From the NCBI RefSeq assembly GCF_017303315.1, contig NZ_JAFKOI010000006.1:62001-126000 (forward strand): a stretch of 64,000 nucleotides of DNA, written 5' to 3'. The translations under genes and the position numbers were made by a program. The stretch's first letter is position 1, and the number at the start of each line of letters is the position of its first letter. Source of the stretch: Bacillus sp. NTK071. Lineage in GTDB: Bacteria > Bacillota > Bacilli > Bacillales > Guptibacillaceae. This document shows positions 18,564 to 27,937 of this stretch, one piece after another. The notes below the pieces were generated by a model. It worked only from the letters and a program-made list of their open reading frames with translations. It was not told the DNA's origin and made no database searches.

Positions 18564-19484
18564 ATGGTAGCTCGTAAAAACATTGTAAGAAACGTGGTTA
18601 CATCCACAGCACTAGCTGGAATGATGTTTGCTAGTCCGGTAGTTTCAGAGGCGGCACTAGGAGATCAAACACTTTCTTATGGTGAAAAACACGGCGACGT
18701 TGTCGAGTTACAGGATGTACTGTCAGCCAAAGGGTATTTCAACTATGATGAATCTACAGGATACTACGGATCAATTACTGAAGGTGCTGTAAAGCAATTC
18801 CAGAAAGATCACGGTCTTTCAGTAGACGGCATCGCAGGTCCCAATACATTTTCAGCAATTCAAAACGTAAACAATGGACAAGCTCAACGTACGCTAGTAC
18901 AGGGTGACCGCGGTCATTCCGTAGCAGCACTACAGGAAAAGCTTGGTGGATATTATAACTACTCAGTAGATGGAATCTATGGTCCTATCACTAAACAAGC
19001 TGTACGTGCGTTCCAAGCTGACAATGGCCTTGCAGTAGACGGCATTGCTGGTAAGAACACATGGTCAGTATTGAATGGTGGAACTGCACCAGCTAAAGCT
19101 TCTAATAAAGAAGAAGTGAAGACGACTTCTACAAACTCTAATTCCACATCTGCTAAGCAATCAAACTCAGAAAGCAAATCTTCTGAGCAAAGTGGTAAAG
19201 AAATTAGCGTAGAAGCGACAGCTTATACCGCGTTTTGTACTGGTTGTTCAGGTGTAACAGCAACTGGTATTGATTTGAGAGCAAACCCAGATCAAAAAGT
19301 AATCGCTGTTGACCCTGATGTTATCCCACTTGGATCTAAAGTACATGTAGAAGGTTATGGTACAGCAATCGCTGGTGATACTGGCGGTGCTATCCAAGGA
19401 AATCGTATTGACCTATTCATGGCTGATCGCCAAGATGCACTAGACTTTGGTCGTAAGACATTAACTGTAACAGTTCTTAACTAG
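18564..19484 (+). CDS. Secreted cell-wall protein: two peptidoglycan-binding domains and a 3D domain
   Basis: The 306-residue protein has a signal peptide (residues 1-30, ending SEAA). Two PG_binding_1 repeats follow at about 38-95 and 112-170, each ending VDGIAGxxT. A Ser/Asn/Thr-rich linker covers about 175-212. The C-terminal 3D domain has the three aspartates in VIAVDPDVIPLG, GDTGG and RIDLFM. 3D domains share the MltA/RlpA double-psi barrel and are linked to lytic transglycosylase activity (known). The B. subtilis relative YocH uses LysM repeats where this protein has PG_binding_1 repeats. AGGAGGAATGTATAC provides the ribosome-binding site. It is a single-gene unit with its own terminator and an upstream WalR-type box. 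Confidence 0.9.
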   Translation: MVARKNIVRNVVTSTALAGMMFASPVVSEAALGDQTLSYGEKHGDVVELQDVLSAKGYFNYDESTGYYGSITEGAVKQFQKDHGLSVDGIAGPNTFSAIQNVNNGQAQRTLVQGDRGHSVAALQEKLGGYYNYSVDGIYGPITKQAVRAFQADNGLAVDGIAGKNTWSVLNGGTAPAKASNKEEVKTTSTNSNSTSAKQSNSESKSSEQSGKEISVEATAYTAFCTGCSGVTATGIDLRANPDQKVIAVDPDVIPLGSKVHVEGYGTAIAGDTGGAIQGNRIDLFMADRQDALDFGRKTLTVTVLN

Positions 19485-19502
19485 TAAAATAGTAAATAAC
19501 CG

Positions 19503-19534
19503 ACTGCCTGATCATTGATCAGGCAGTTTTTTTT
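19503..19534 (+). terminator. Terminator of the 3D-domain gene
   Basis: ACTGCCTGATCA (19503-19514) and TGATCAGGCAGT (19516-19527) form a strong hairpin followed by eight T. Confidence 0.92.
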
Positions 19535-19660
19535 GCTATTTCTAGTAAATGTGTTCGTAATCTACTCAGATTTCCTAGTTTCCCGGGTGGTTTTTATGTT
19601 TTCTTTCGTGTGATATAGTTTCAAAGGTTTGAATTTGTTGTGCACGAGAGGAGCCATTTT

Positions 19661-20302
19661 ATGCGTAATACAATTATTCGGTGGAGCTTCTTTTTCATAG
19701 GTCTCGCTGTTCTTGGTCTTGGAATTGCCATGACGATTAAGGGAAAAGCTTTTGGAATAGGCCCCTGGGATGTATTTCATTATGGTTTATATGAACAGTT
19801 TGGATTAACAATAGGAACCTGGTCGATTATTACCGGTTTTATCCTACTGAGTTTCACCTCACTATACACAAAAACGTATCCAAAGATAGGAGCATTTTTG
19901 AATATGCTGCTTCTAGGATTGTTTATTGATTTGTTTCTGTATGTTCTACCTTCACCAGAGTCGCTAGTTATACAGGGAATTGTTTATGTCCTAGGTGTTA
20001 TCGTCCTCGGATATGGTATTGGATTATATGTCACATCGGGGCTAGGAGCCGGTCCACGAGATGGGATTATGCTTATCATTGTTGAAAAAACAGGATGGCG
20101 AATTGATTGGGTTAGAAATGGAATCGAAATAGTCGTCTTATTGCTAGGATGGGCACTTGGTGGACCTGTTGGGATTGGAAGTATTGTTATTGCCTTTATG
20201 CTGGGTAACATTCTTCGTTATTCCATTCCACAATGCAAAACGATACTAACAGCTATGCTCACGTATCAACATCCGACTTCACCAAAAGAGTCTTCCTATT
20301 AA
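19661..20302 (+). CDS. YczE-type integral membrane protein
   Basis: This 213-residue protein has about five hydrophobic segments and the family motifs GIGPWDVFHYGL (about residues 34-45) and SGLGAGPRDG (about 131-140). These match the YczE/YitT-like membrane proteins. In B. subtilis YczE is needed for production of lipopeptide and polyketide antibiotics, by an unknown mechanism (known). The ATG at 19661 is 7 bases after AGAGGAG. No biosynthetic cluster is adjacent, so the role here is open. The C-terminal tail is polar. Confidence 0.82.
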   Translation: MRNTIIRWSFFFIGLAVLGLGIAMTIKGKAFGIGPWDVFHYGLYEQFGLTIGTWSIITGFILLSFTSLYTKTYPKIGAFLNMLLLGLFIDLFLYVLPSPESLVIQGIVYVLGVIVLGYGIGLYVTSGLGAGPRDGIMLIIVEKTGWRIDWVRNGIEIVVLLLGWALGGPVGIGSIVIAFMLGNILRYSIPQCKTILTAMLTYQHPTSPKESSY

Positions 20303-20372
20303 TGAAGTAAAAGCTTGCCAGAGATGGTAGGGTTTTTTCTTTTGTCATTAATTTATGGCGCAAAAAATACTA

Positions 20373-20400
20373 AATCCCTCTCCAGTTTTGGAGAGGGATT
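20373..20400. terminator. Bidirectional terminator, yczE-like gene / reductase gene
   Basis: AATCCCTCTCCA (20373-20384) pairs with TGGAGAGGGATT (20389-20400) around GTTT. It separates two convergent genes. Confidence 0.85.
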
Positions 20401-20409
20401 ATTTCGTGA

Positions 20410-21519
20410 TTATGCTTTAATAATTTCCGCTTTAACTTCATGCTCTTTAATATAAGCAAGTGGAAGGAGTGTACTTTCGAAATCAAATGCATTCAATTCA
20501 TTTTCGCTTGCAAGACGATTAGGATAATCAGGGTTAGCAAGTGCGCTTGTACCAAGGCTTACAAAGTCAGCATCTTTATGATCGATGAGCTCGCTTGCTT
20601 TATCCGGGTCACCAAGCTGACCATTTGCAATAATTGGTAAGCTACTAAATGCTTTCGCTGCTGCGGTTAAAGACTTTGTTCCTTCACCGAAAGCAGGTTG
20701 AGTAGCATCTGGGTCCGTAACGTGAATATAATCCAATCCTTGCTCAAGAGTAGAGAAGATCGTCTTCGCTGATTCTTCACCATTAGGCCATTTATAAGCA
20801 GGATCAGCGACTTTAATTTGAGAAAGGCGAATGCCTACAGTAAAGTCTTCTCCTACTTCATTTCTAACATCTTTAATTACTTCAACGATTAGTTTCAAGC
20901 GATTTTCGAGTGAACCACCGTACTCATCGTCGCGTTCATTTAGGTAATCAGTTAAGAATTGATCAAGTAGGTAGCCGTTCGCACCGTGTATTTCTACACC
21001 ATCGAATCCTGCTTCTTTAGCATTGCGAGCTGCTTGAACAAAAGAGTGTCGAATTTCTTCAATTTCATCGAGCGTTAGTGCTCTCGGAACATCGAATGTA
21101 CCTGAACCGCCATAGAAACCAAGCTGTTCACCTTTTGGTGGGATTGCTGACGGAGCTACAGTTACGTCAGTATAAGCATTCCCTTGACTTTGACCTCCTG
21201 CATGCATCAATTGAGCAATGATTGCTGTATCATAATCATGAACAGCAGAAACGACGTTTTTCCATGTTTCTACATGGTTTTTATTTGTAAGGCCAGGCTG
21301 ATTTAAATACCCCTGGCTATATAATTCATCTGTATAGATGCCCTCTGTAATAACAGCACCAAAACCTCCTTTTCCAAATCGCTCATAATAATCACGCATT
21401 GTTGTTGTTGCGCTACCATCATCTGTTGCCGTAATTCGTGTCATTGGAGCAACAATAAACCGATTGTTCAATGAAAGTTTTCCTAATTGGTTAGGTGTAT
21501 ATAAGTTTTCATATACCAT
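20410..21519 (-). CDS. NADH:flavin oxidoreductase, old yellow enzyme family
   Basis: The 369-residue TIM-barrel enzyme binds FMN and reduces activated C=C bonds with NAD(P)H. FIVAPMTRI near residue 25 and VEIHGANGYLLDQFLTDYLN near 178 are the FMN and substrate signatures of the family. NERDDEYGGSLENR follows, as in typical OYE-like enzymes. There is no C-terminal FeS or FAD domain, so it is the short single-domain type. The ATG at 21519 is 9 bases after AAGGG; an ATG at 21528 touches that site and is unlikely. It is a monocistronic unit, and its physiological substrate is unknown. Confidence 0.9.
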   Translation of the reverse strand: MVYENLYTPNQLGKLSLNNRFIVAPMTRITATDDGSATTTMRDYYERFGKGGFGAVITEGIYTDELYSQGYLNQPGLTNKNHVETWKNVVSAVHDYDTAIIAQLMHAGGQSQGNAYTDVTVAPSAIPPKGEQLGFYGGSGTFDVPRALTLDEIEEIRHSFVQAARNAKEAGFDGVEIHGANGYLLDQFLTDYLNERDDEYGGSLENRLKLIVEVIKDVRNEVGEDFTVGIRLSQIKVADPAYKWPNGEESAKTIFSTLEQGLDYIHVTDPDATQPAFGEGTKSLTAAAKAFSSLPIIANGQLGDPDKASELIDHKDADFVSLGTSALANPDYPNRLASENELNAFDFESTLLPLAYIKEHEVKAEIIKA

Positions 21520-21664
21520 TATAATCATCCCTTCTTTAAGTCATTACGGTACTCATTATAGGGGATACTTTCCCCTTAAACGAAGGTTATGCTCAACACA
21601 ATGGGTTCCACATTTTTACACCCTTCATACACACAGAGTAGTTTAGATAGATTATTTTCTATAA

Positions 21665-21761
21665 GTTGTTGCTTTTGAAAGAATTTAAGTATAACAAGCC
21701 ACACTTCGCCTATTGGAGCGCAAATCAACTAATTTCAAGGAACATTGTCTCCAAAAGAACC
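21665..21761. repeat. Dispersed intergenic repeat, copy 1
   Basis: Module B lies here on the minus strand at about 21665-21717. It shares TTCTTTCAAAAGCAACAA and an AGTGTGG block with copy 2. Module A follows on the plus strand at about 21712-21761 (TTGGAGC-AAATCAAC...AACA-TGTCT). The same two modules recur near 40.5 kb and 61.7 kb in other relative orientations. Confidence 0.75.
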
Positions 21762-21765
21762 TAAA

Positions 21766-21798
21766 AAAAGATAACTCCTTTTGATGGAGTTATCTTTT
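21766..21798 (-). terminator. Terminator of proBA
   Basis: AAAAGATAACTCC-type arms at about 21767-21778 and 21786-21798 form a hairpin. On the minus strand it ends in a T-run. Confidence 0.85.
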
Positions 21799-21803
21799 AA
21801 ACT

Positions 21804-23066
21804 TTATCGGATTTGACCTGTACCTGTCATGCAATACTTAATCGTTGTAAGAGCTGGTAATCCCATTGGCCCTCTTGCATGAAGCTTCTGTGTAGAAATA
21901 CCAATTTCTGCACCAAAGCCTAAAGCAGATCCATCAGTGAAACGAGTAGAAGCATTGTGATAAACAGCTGCAGCGTCTACAAGGTTACGGAAAAGTGAAG
22001 CTGATTTAGAATCTTCTGTAATGATTGCTTCAGAGTGCTTTGTGCCATACGTTTCAATATGGTCAATCGCTTCCTGAGTGTTGTTTACTGTTTTAATTGC
22101 AATTTCAAGACCAAGATACTCATTGCTCCAGTCATCTTCATCTGCTGGTACTGCATCTTTAAATGTGTTTACAATGTGATCATCACCATGCACTTTAATG
22201 TTGTGATCTGCAAGTGATTTTTCAAGAAGATCTTTATTCTCTTCAAGCCATTTATGGTGAACAATAAGCGTTTCTGCGGCATTACAAACTGCAGGACGGT
22301 CTGTCTTTGCATTAATAAGAATATTAATTGCTTTTTCTGGTTCAGCTGTTTCATCGAAATAGATATGACAGTTCCCAACTCCGGTTTCAAGAACGGGTAC
22401 TGTTGCATTGTTAACCACAGTGTTGATAAGCGCTCCTCCACCGCGTGGAATGAGTACGTCAATATGCTCTTTCATAGTGAAAAGCTGACTTGTTGCTTCA
22501 CGGTCAGTTGTAGCGATTAGCTGAACGGCTTCGGCTGGAATCTTTGTTTTTGGAAGTGCTTCGTGAATGACGCGGACAATGCCTTTATTGGAATTAAGCG
22601 CATTTGAACCACCTTTAAGCACGATCGCGTTACCAGATTTCAATGCTAATCCGGTTGCATCTACCGTTACGTTTGGACGTGCTTCGTAAATCATACCAAT
22701 AACGCCGAGAGGTACGCGTACTTGTTCAACCTGCATGCCATTATCGAGATTCCAGTCGGAAATAACTTCTCCAACAGGGTCTTCAAGTTCTGCAACTTCG
22801 CGAAGACCATTTGCGAAATCTTTTACACGATCTTCGGTCAAACGAAGACGATCCATGAACGCGTCAGTGAATCCTTTTTCTTTACCGCGATCTAAATCTT
22901 TCTTGTTTTCATTAAGAATAAACTCTGTTTCTTTTTCAAGTTCATCTGCAATAATGAGTAGAGCCTCATTTTTTTCTTTCGTTGTTAGTAGGGAAAGTGA
23001 TTTAGAAGCTACCTGTGCTTTCTTTGCTTGTTCCTTTACATTGACTGTACGATCTAGAGTAGTCAT
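21804..23066 (-). CDS. proA: Glutamate-5-semialdehyde dehydrogenase (gamma-glutamyl phosphate reductase)
   Basis: This 420-residue enzyme carries out the second step of proline synthesis, NADPH reduction of gamma-glutamyl phosphate. It has PRGGGALINTVV near residue 218 and the catalytic-Cys segment RPAVCNAAETL near 263. The C-terminal block RFTDGSALGFGAEIGIST is also typical of ProA. The ATG at 23066 lies 7 bases after GGAGG; the preceding TTG is too close. It sits 107 bases behind proB with no terminator between, so the two form an operon. No proline T-box or other leader was found upstream of proB. Confidence 0.97.
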   Translation of the reverse strand: MTTLDRTVNVKEQAKKAQVASKSLSLLTTKEKNEALLIIADELEKETEFILNENKKDLDRGKEKGFTDAFMDRLRLTEDRVKDFANGLREVAELEDPVGEVISDWNLDNGMQVEQVRVPLGVIGMIYEARPNVTVDATGLALKSGNAIVLKGGSNALNSNKGIVRVIHEALPKTKIPAEAVQLIATTDREATSQLFTMKEHIDVLIPRGGGALINTVVNNATVPVLETGVGNCHIYFDETAEPEKAINILINAKTDRPAVCNAAETLIVHHKWLEENKDLLEKSLADHNIKVHGDDHIVNTFKDAVPADEDDWSNEYLGLEIAIKTVNNTQEAIDHIETYGTKHSEAIITEDSKSASLFRNLVDAAAVYHNASTRFTDGSALGFGAEIGISTQKLHARGPMGLPALTTIKYCMTGTGQIR

Positions 23067-23173
23067 CAAACGCCTCCTATATGTTTTCTTATATTTTATA
23101 TCATTTTTGTGACTAGTTAAGTTTTTTGCATTACAAACGAATAGAGGGAGTAAATGCCCCCTCTGACGTCGTT

Positions 23174-24316
23174 TTATGATCCGAGTGGAATAGCTAACTG
23201 ATCGTGATAGACAAAGTCATTAATATGAACGGCTTCTTTAACCGAGGTATCAATGAGTTCCGAAATTTCATCTGTTGATAATCCTTTGATCATCTTTAGA
23301 TGCTTGGAAGAGTAGTTCGTTACGCCAATTCCAATTTCCTCTCCATCCATATCAGTTAGTTTAACAACTGCACCTGGTTTGAAGTGTCCGTGAACATAAT
23401 GAACACCTTTTGGTTGTAGGCTACGTTCATGTTCGGAAATTTCTGAGCTTGCTTTATCTGTTACAATTACTTCACCTTCAGGACCTGAGTTAAATGCAAT
23501 CCACTGTTTCTTGTTATCAAGTTCTGCTTGTCCTTCAGGTGTAAAGTACGTTCCTTTTGCTGTTTCGTGAACAGCGTTATAAATAATGCCTTTCGTTGTT
23601 GCATTACCAAGGAAAGATGGCGTACCTGAAGCCATTGCTATTTTGACGGCATCGATCTTGGATCTCATGCCACCCGTACCTACTGAGCTACCAGGTTCAC
23701 CAGCTGAATCTTCAATTTCAGGTGTGATTTCTGTTACATGTTCGAGAAGCTTTGCATCTGGATTATTCCTTGGATCATCATCATATAGTCCATCTATATC
23801 AGATAGAATGATGAGTTGATCGGCACTTACAAGTGCTCCAACTTTTGCTGATAGTGTGTCATTATCTCCAAATTTCAATCGTTCAACAGTTACAGTATCA
23901 TTCTCATTGACGATTGGAACGATTCCTCGTTCTAACAATACATTAATGGTATTTCGTGCGTTGTTGTATCTTTTGCGATCAGAAAAGTCACTACGCGTAA
24001 TCAGAATTTGTGAAGCAGTATAGCCGTGAGATATGAACCGTTCTGAATAAGCCTCCATTAACAGTCCTTGGCCGATTGATGCGGCAGCCTGTTTTTCTGA
24101 AAGTGATGTTGGACGTTCAAGGCACCCAAGTCGACGGTAACCAGCGGCTACTGCACCTGATGATACGAGTAGAACTTCGTGTCCTTCATCTTTAAGCATT
24201 ACAATGTCATCAACTAGTTTTTCAAGTTTTCTTCGGCTAATGTCTCCGAGCCTGCTCGTTAAAGAGCTGCTTCCGATTTTAATTACGATTCGTTTCTTTT
24301 CGTCGTTTAGATTCAT
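23174..24316 (-). CDS. proB: Glutamate 5-kinase
   Basis: The 380-residue enzyme phosphorylates glutamate in the first, feedback-controlled step of proline synthesis. It begins MNLNDEKKRIVIKIGSSSLT, the amino-acid-kinase phosphate loop. NENDTVTVERLKFGDNDTLS and GTGGMRSKIDA are the substrate and nucleotide segments. A C-terminal PUA domain occupies about residues 285-365. The second of two adjacent ATG codons (24316) has the better distance (7 bases) from GGAG; 24319 is the alternative. proI, the last enzyme of the route, is 14 kb away in this window. Confidence 0.97.
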   Translation of the reverse strand: MNLNDEKKRIVIKIGSSSLTSRLGDISRRKLEKLVDDIVMLKDEGHEVLLVSSGAVAAGYRRLGCLERPTSLSEKQAAASIGQGLLMEAYSERFISHGYTASQILITRSDFSDRKRYNNARNTINVLLERGIVPIVNENDTVTVERLKFGDNDTLSAKVGALVSADQLIILSDIDGLYDDDPRNNPDAKLLEHVTEITPEIEDSAGEPGSSVGTGGMRSKIDAVKIAMASGTPSFLGNATTKGIIYNAVHETAKGTYFTPEGQAELDNKKQWIAFNSGPEGEVIVTDKASSEISEHERSLQPKGVHYVHGHFKPGAVVKLTDMDGEEIGIGVTNYSSKHLKMIKGLSTDEISELIDTSVKEAVHINDFVYHDQLAIPLGS

Positions 24317-24388
24317 CATTTCACTCCTATATAACTTGCCGTTAAATGTGTGATTTCGTTTAATCAACTGACTATACGAGTATAACAA

Positions 24389-24732
24389 ACAGGCATCGCC
24401 TTACAACATGACCTGCCCAAATAGTCCGAATACATGGAGAATAACTAAGAATATGGACGATGTGAGTTCTAAACTCACTTAACATACGCTTAGAACATGA
24501 GAAGAGGGCTTAACACTCTATATAAAGATTGGAAAATGCGTTTTTTTAACATTTATATCCACTTTATTCGTTTCTTTGCATACGTAAAAAGTTGATAAAT
24601 CACAAAATGTAAGGGTTTTCATATGAAAAATGAATAAAGGTTGTATTTTATACATTGGCGCCACACTTGTATCAGACAGGGGGTATGAAGTTTGATATAC
24701 TGCTCATAAAGAAGAGGCAAAGGGGCGGCAAT
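24389..24732. other. Divergent intergenic region, proB / isoprenylcysteine-methyltransferase-like gene
   Basis: About 340 bases lack a gene or known riboswitch. A 17-base palindrome, GTGAGTT-CTA-AACTCAC (24462-24478), could be an operator. No T-box signature (GGGTGG and specifier stem) was seen for proBA. Confidence 0.4.
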
Positions 24733-25293
24733 ATGAATATCATTGATGCTATATTCGTTCTATTAACAGCTCTATGGGTAGGAGAGTTTATGATGAAGCG
24801 AGGGAAGCAAGGCACGAGTGAATCATCAATTGAAAATAGATCCTTTCTACTTATTCTCTTTATGATTATCACATCAATCGCTGTTACGCTCTTCTTTCGC
24901 GAGCTAGAACTTTTCCTATTTGATAAAAGTAAGCTTACTAGTGTAATCGGATTGCTCCTATATGGAGGAGGGATTGCATTGAGATACTGGGGAATTCAGG
25001 AGCTAGGTCATTTCTTCTCAAGAAATGTTATTGTGGAGAGTAAAGTGGATCTTGTGAGTTCTGGTCCTTATCGAATATTAAGACATCCCCTTTATACAGG
25101 ACTTCTTCTAAGTACAATAGGAATTCCCATTTATATTGGAACGTGGGGTGGTGTGATTGTAGCAATCCTATTGATAATACCAGCTCTACTATATCGGATA
25201 CGCCTAGAAGAAAGGATGCTCTATGATTCTGTTGGAGAATCTTATCGTGAATGGAGTAATCAACGTTATCGACTTGTGCCGTTTATTTATTGA
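24733..25293 (+). CDS. Isoprenylcysteine carboxyl methyltransferase-like membrane protein
   Basis: The 186-residue protein has about four or five membrane segments. It carries the family signature GPYRILRHPLYTG near residue 112, followed by RIRLEERML and a YREWSN motif near 170. Members methylate small or prenylated substrates with S-adenosylmethionine in eukaryotes; bacterial members are mostly uncharacterised (known). The ATG at 24733 follows AGGGGCGG at suitable spacing. Earlier in-frame codons lie upstream of that site and are rejected. It is a stand-alone gene. Confidence 0.85.
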   Translation: MNIIDAIFVLLTALWVGEFMMKRGKQGTSESSIENRSFLLILFMIITSIAVTLFFRELELFLFDKSKLTSVIGLLLYGGGIALRYWGIQELGHFFSRNVIVESKVDLVSSGPYRILRHPLYTGLLLSTIGIPIYIGTWGGVIVAILLIIPALLYRIRLEERMLYDSVGESYREWSNQRYRLVPFIY

Positions 25294-25409
25294 AGTCTAA
25301 CTCACAGCAGATTGGTGGAAATGATAGGCATATTAGCTAATTGGGATTAGGTTAAGTGAATTAGGGAACAAGAATAGGACGACATACTTATGAAAGAGGA
25401 TATCCCATT

Positions 25410-26705
25410 ATGAACTTATCCAAAACATCTATTAATTTACGAAATAGCTTCTGGTTTCTTCCGGTTGTATACGGATTAATATCTCTCGGAGTTGTTGCGT
25501 TGAGTACATGGGCTGATCTCATGTTTTTCTCACAACTTAACGGGCAATTGCCTAAGCTATTACTATCAACGGAAAAGATTGCACAATCTCTGTACGGACC
25601 GCTCGTAACCGCAATCTTAACAATGACGACGATCTCGTTCTCATCTATTATGGTGGTGCTAACAACCTATTCGTCTCAATTCTCCCCACGAGTACTCCAG
25701 GATTTCATATCTGATCGCTTTACACAGCATGTTCTTGGTATCTTCGTAGCGGGATTTGTATTTGCACTAGTTAATTTACTTCTTCTTACTGGGAAAGACA
25801 GCCGCATAATTGTTTCACCATTATTAACCGTTATTCTTGCAATTACTTGTTTATTGTTCTTTGTTCTCTTTATCCATCACTCTGCTACATTTGTTCAAGT
25901 GAACAACTTAATAGAAAAAATTGCAAGAAAGTCATTATCCCTCGTTGAAGATAAAAGCGAATTGCATGAAGGTGAGCCTTACGAAAAGTGGGATAGCTGG
26001 GAAAAGAAAGAGTTAAATGAAGATGAAGGATGGCCGATTTATAGCAAAAAAATGGGCTATATTCAGCTCATTCCATACAAAAAGTTAATTCAAATCGCAA
26101 CTCAAAGTGAAAGTATAATTCGAATAGACGCTGATGTTGGACGATACGTAAATCCTGGATCAAGATTAGCGACGGTATGGTCAGCAGATCCCTCTTCTTT
26201 CTCTGAAAACAACATTATAAACTCGATTGCCATTGGAACAGAACGAATTAATGATCAGGATTTAGAATTTTCTATTCAGAAACTTGTAGAAATCGCACTA
26301 AGAGCAATTTCGCCATCGGTTAATGATCCTCATACTGCGATTAACTGTACAAACCGGATTGGAACTATTCTTTCAAAGATAGGTCATACTTATCATCCTA
26401 AAGAGGCTTTCTTTGATGATAAAAGGAATCTTCGTGTATTAACAGAACCAAAACCATTCTTTCAATATCTCTATAAGTCCTTTTATCAAATTAGACATTA
26501 CGGGCAGGATGACGTAGCGATGCTGAATGGAATATTAGAAGCATTGATTCTCACAGCCGACGGACAAAAAGAGGCAATCAAGCGGGATATACAGAAGTTT
26601 CATTCTTATGTAATGAATAGTATTGATCTTAATGAATTTCCTGATTTAGATCGGGAGTTGTTACAGCATACCTCTAATGAACTTAATAGGATATGCAAAC
26701 GATGA
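25410..26705 (+). CDS. DUF2254 integral membrane protein
   Basis: This 431-residue protein has four transmembrane helices in the first 165 residues and a large soluble C-terminal part. AISPSVNDPHTAINC near residue 300 and the TISFSSIMVVLTTYSSQFSPR region near 73-93 are hallmarks of DUF2254. The function is unknown; the architecture suggests a channel or sensor. The ATG is separated from AAGAGG by about 11 bases, so initiation is probably moderate. A strong bidirectional terminator follows. Confidence 0.87.
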   Translation: MNLSKTSINLRNSFWFLPVVYGLISLGVVALSTWADLMFFSQLNGQLPKLLLSTEKIAQSLYGPLVTAILTMTTISFSSIMVVLTTYSSQFSPRVLQDFISDRFTQHVLGIFVAGFVFALVNLLLLTGKDSRIIVSPLLTVILAITCLLFFVLFIHHSATFVQVNNLIEKIARKSLSLVEDKSELHEGEPYEKWDSWEKKELNEDEGWPIYSKKMGYIQLIPYKKLIQIATQSESIIRIDADVGRYVNPGSRLATVWSADPSSFSENNIINSIAIGTERINDQDLEFSIQKLVEIALRAISPSVNDPHTAINCTNRIGTILSKIGHTYHPKEAFFDDKRNLRVLTEPKPFFQYLYKSFYQIRHYGQDDVAMLNGILEALILTADGQKEAIKRDIQKFHSYVMNSIDLNEFPDLDRELLQHTSNELNRICKR

Positions 26706-26709
26706 AATG

Positions 26710-26745
26710 GTAAAGACTTCTGTTAGTACTAACAGAAGTCTTTAC
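26710..26745. terminator. Bidirectional terminator, DUF2254 gene / anti-sigma gene
   Basis: A 16-17 bp perfect stem spans 26710-26745 (GTAAAGACTTCTGTTAG and its complement around TAC). Its right arm overlaps the last codon of the anti-sigma gene. Confidence 0.9.
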
Positions 26746-27353
26746 TTTTGTTTATAAGATTTCGCAACCGTGTCACTAGAAAGCTTGAATTCTTCTAGAA
26801 CACTACTTTCCTGATTTCGAATGACATATTCAAGAGGAAGTCCTGTATCAGGTTCGAGCCATATACTAAAAGTTGTTTTGTCAAAAAAACCTTCCGTTAT
26901 TCTACCCTGAACAAGGATAGCATTATGATTTTTATAGTCAGCATCCATATCACTGATTTTCCAGTTATCAAAATTAGTAAGGTAGGACTCAGTAAATGCT
27001 TTAGCTTGCTCGTGATCGTTTTCACTATCGATGGACTCTAGTGATTGTAGAATATTTGTATACAACTCCTCTTTTGTAGGAGTTACTTGCTGTTTCATTT
27101 TTGCAGTCTTAGTCTCTTGAGAAAGAACTCCCATTTCAGAAGCGGCGAAAAGTCCAGTGCCGGTTAACATGACTAGGAGTACAATATATGTAAGAAAAGC
27201 TGGAAACCTTTCTTGAATAACGCTTAATAACCGTTTGTTAGTTGGGGCAGTAACTTTAAGACTACTTCGAACGCGATTTTTGTGACGGTGATCAAAGGTG
27301 ACGGCTTTTGTATCGGTCATTCTAGCACGAAGGTTTTTTAGCTTCTCATCCAT
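26742..27353 (-). CDS. Putative membrane anti-sigma factor
   Basis: The 203-residue protein has a basic cytoplasmic N-terminus of about 50 residues, one transmembrane helix (about 55-75, FLTYIVLLVMLTGTGLFAA) and an extracytoplasmic domain. The gene directly follows the ECF sigma factor with a 12-base gap. That arrangement and topology are typical of a cognate anti-sigma factor (inference); no zinc-binding HxxxCxxC motif is seen. The outer domain contains LEPDTGLPLEYVI, reminiscent of MucB/RseB or PepSY-type folds. The ATG at 27353 is 7 bases after AAGGAGG. Confidence 0.72.
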   Translation of the reverse strand: MDEKLKNLRARMTDTKAVTFDHRHKNRVRSSLKVTAPTNKRLLSVIQERFPAFLTYIVLLVMLTGTGLFAASEMGVLSQETKTAKMKQQVTPTKEELYTNILQSLESIDSENDHEQAKAFTESYLTNFDNWKISDMDADYKNHNAILVQGRITEGFFDKTTFSIWLEPDTGLPLEYVIRNQESSVLEEFKLSSDTVAKSYKQK

Positions 27354-27365
27354 TGTCACACCTCC

Positions 27366-27902
27366 TTAATACATTTCTTTCAGTAGCAATCTTGCACGTC
27401 TAAGTCTTGTTTTAACTGAGTTTTCTTTAAGTGATAGAAAGTTGCTGATTTCTTGGACTTTCAAGTCTTCGAAATAATGGAGGAAAATGACTTCTCGGTA
27501 TTTAATTGGTAAATTCAAAATATTTTTGGTTAGTTCTTGATTCTCTTCTGAACCAACAAGTTGAGAATCTGGTGCCGAGTCCTGGTGTTTAAAGGTTGAT
27601 AATAATGATTGAGCAAAAACAATGTTACGATGGGACCAGCTTTTAAGTACATCTTTGCATTTATTCGCAGTAATCGTAAGGACCCATGATTTGAGTGATG
27701 CTTCATTATTGAAGCTATCAAGTTTCGTATAGCATATGATAAAAACGTCCTGAGCTATATCTTCTGCCTTCGCTTTATCTTTTAAATAACTATAAGCAAG
27801 CCAAACAACACTTTCTCCATATTCACCCATAATCGTTTCAAGGACCGCATCCTTATCCGTGAGGTCAATGTCTTTATGAGCTGTAAATTCTCTTTTCCCC
27901 AA
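27366..27902 (-). CDS. ECF-type RNA polymerase sigma factor
   Basis: The 178-residue protein has a sigma-2 region with AEDIAQDVFI near residue 47 and SWVLTITANKCKDVL. Its sigma-4 region has LPIKYREVIFLHYFEDL and ENSVKTRLRRARLLLKE, the helix-turn-helix that reads the -35 element. It starts at TTG (27900-27902), 6 bases after GGGAGGG, and no better start is available. An ECF-like promoter lies just upstream, so it probably controls itself. The downstream membrane protein is the likely anti-sigma factor. The inducing signal cannot be read from the sequence. Confidence 0.9.
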   Translation of the reverse strand: MGKREFTAHKDIDLTDKDAVLETIMGEYGESVVWLAYSYLKDKAKAEDIAQDVFIICYTKLDSFNNEASLKSWVLTITANKCKDVLKSWSHRNIVFAQSLLSTFKHQDSAPDSQLVGSEENQELTKNILNLPIKYREVIFLHYFEDLKVQEISNFLSLKENSVKTRLRRARLLLKEMY

Positions 27903-27937
27903 GGCTGGCCCTCCCTCTTCAGCCCTTCAATACAAAT

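Noticed and set aside
22735-23112. 125-codon frame opposite proA
   Set aside because: Antisense shadow of proA; composition reflects reverse-complemented codons.
24317-24732. T-box or proline leader for proBA
   Set aside because: No specifier stem, GGGTGG box or linked terminator was found.
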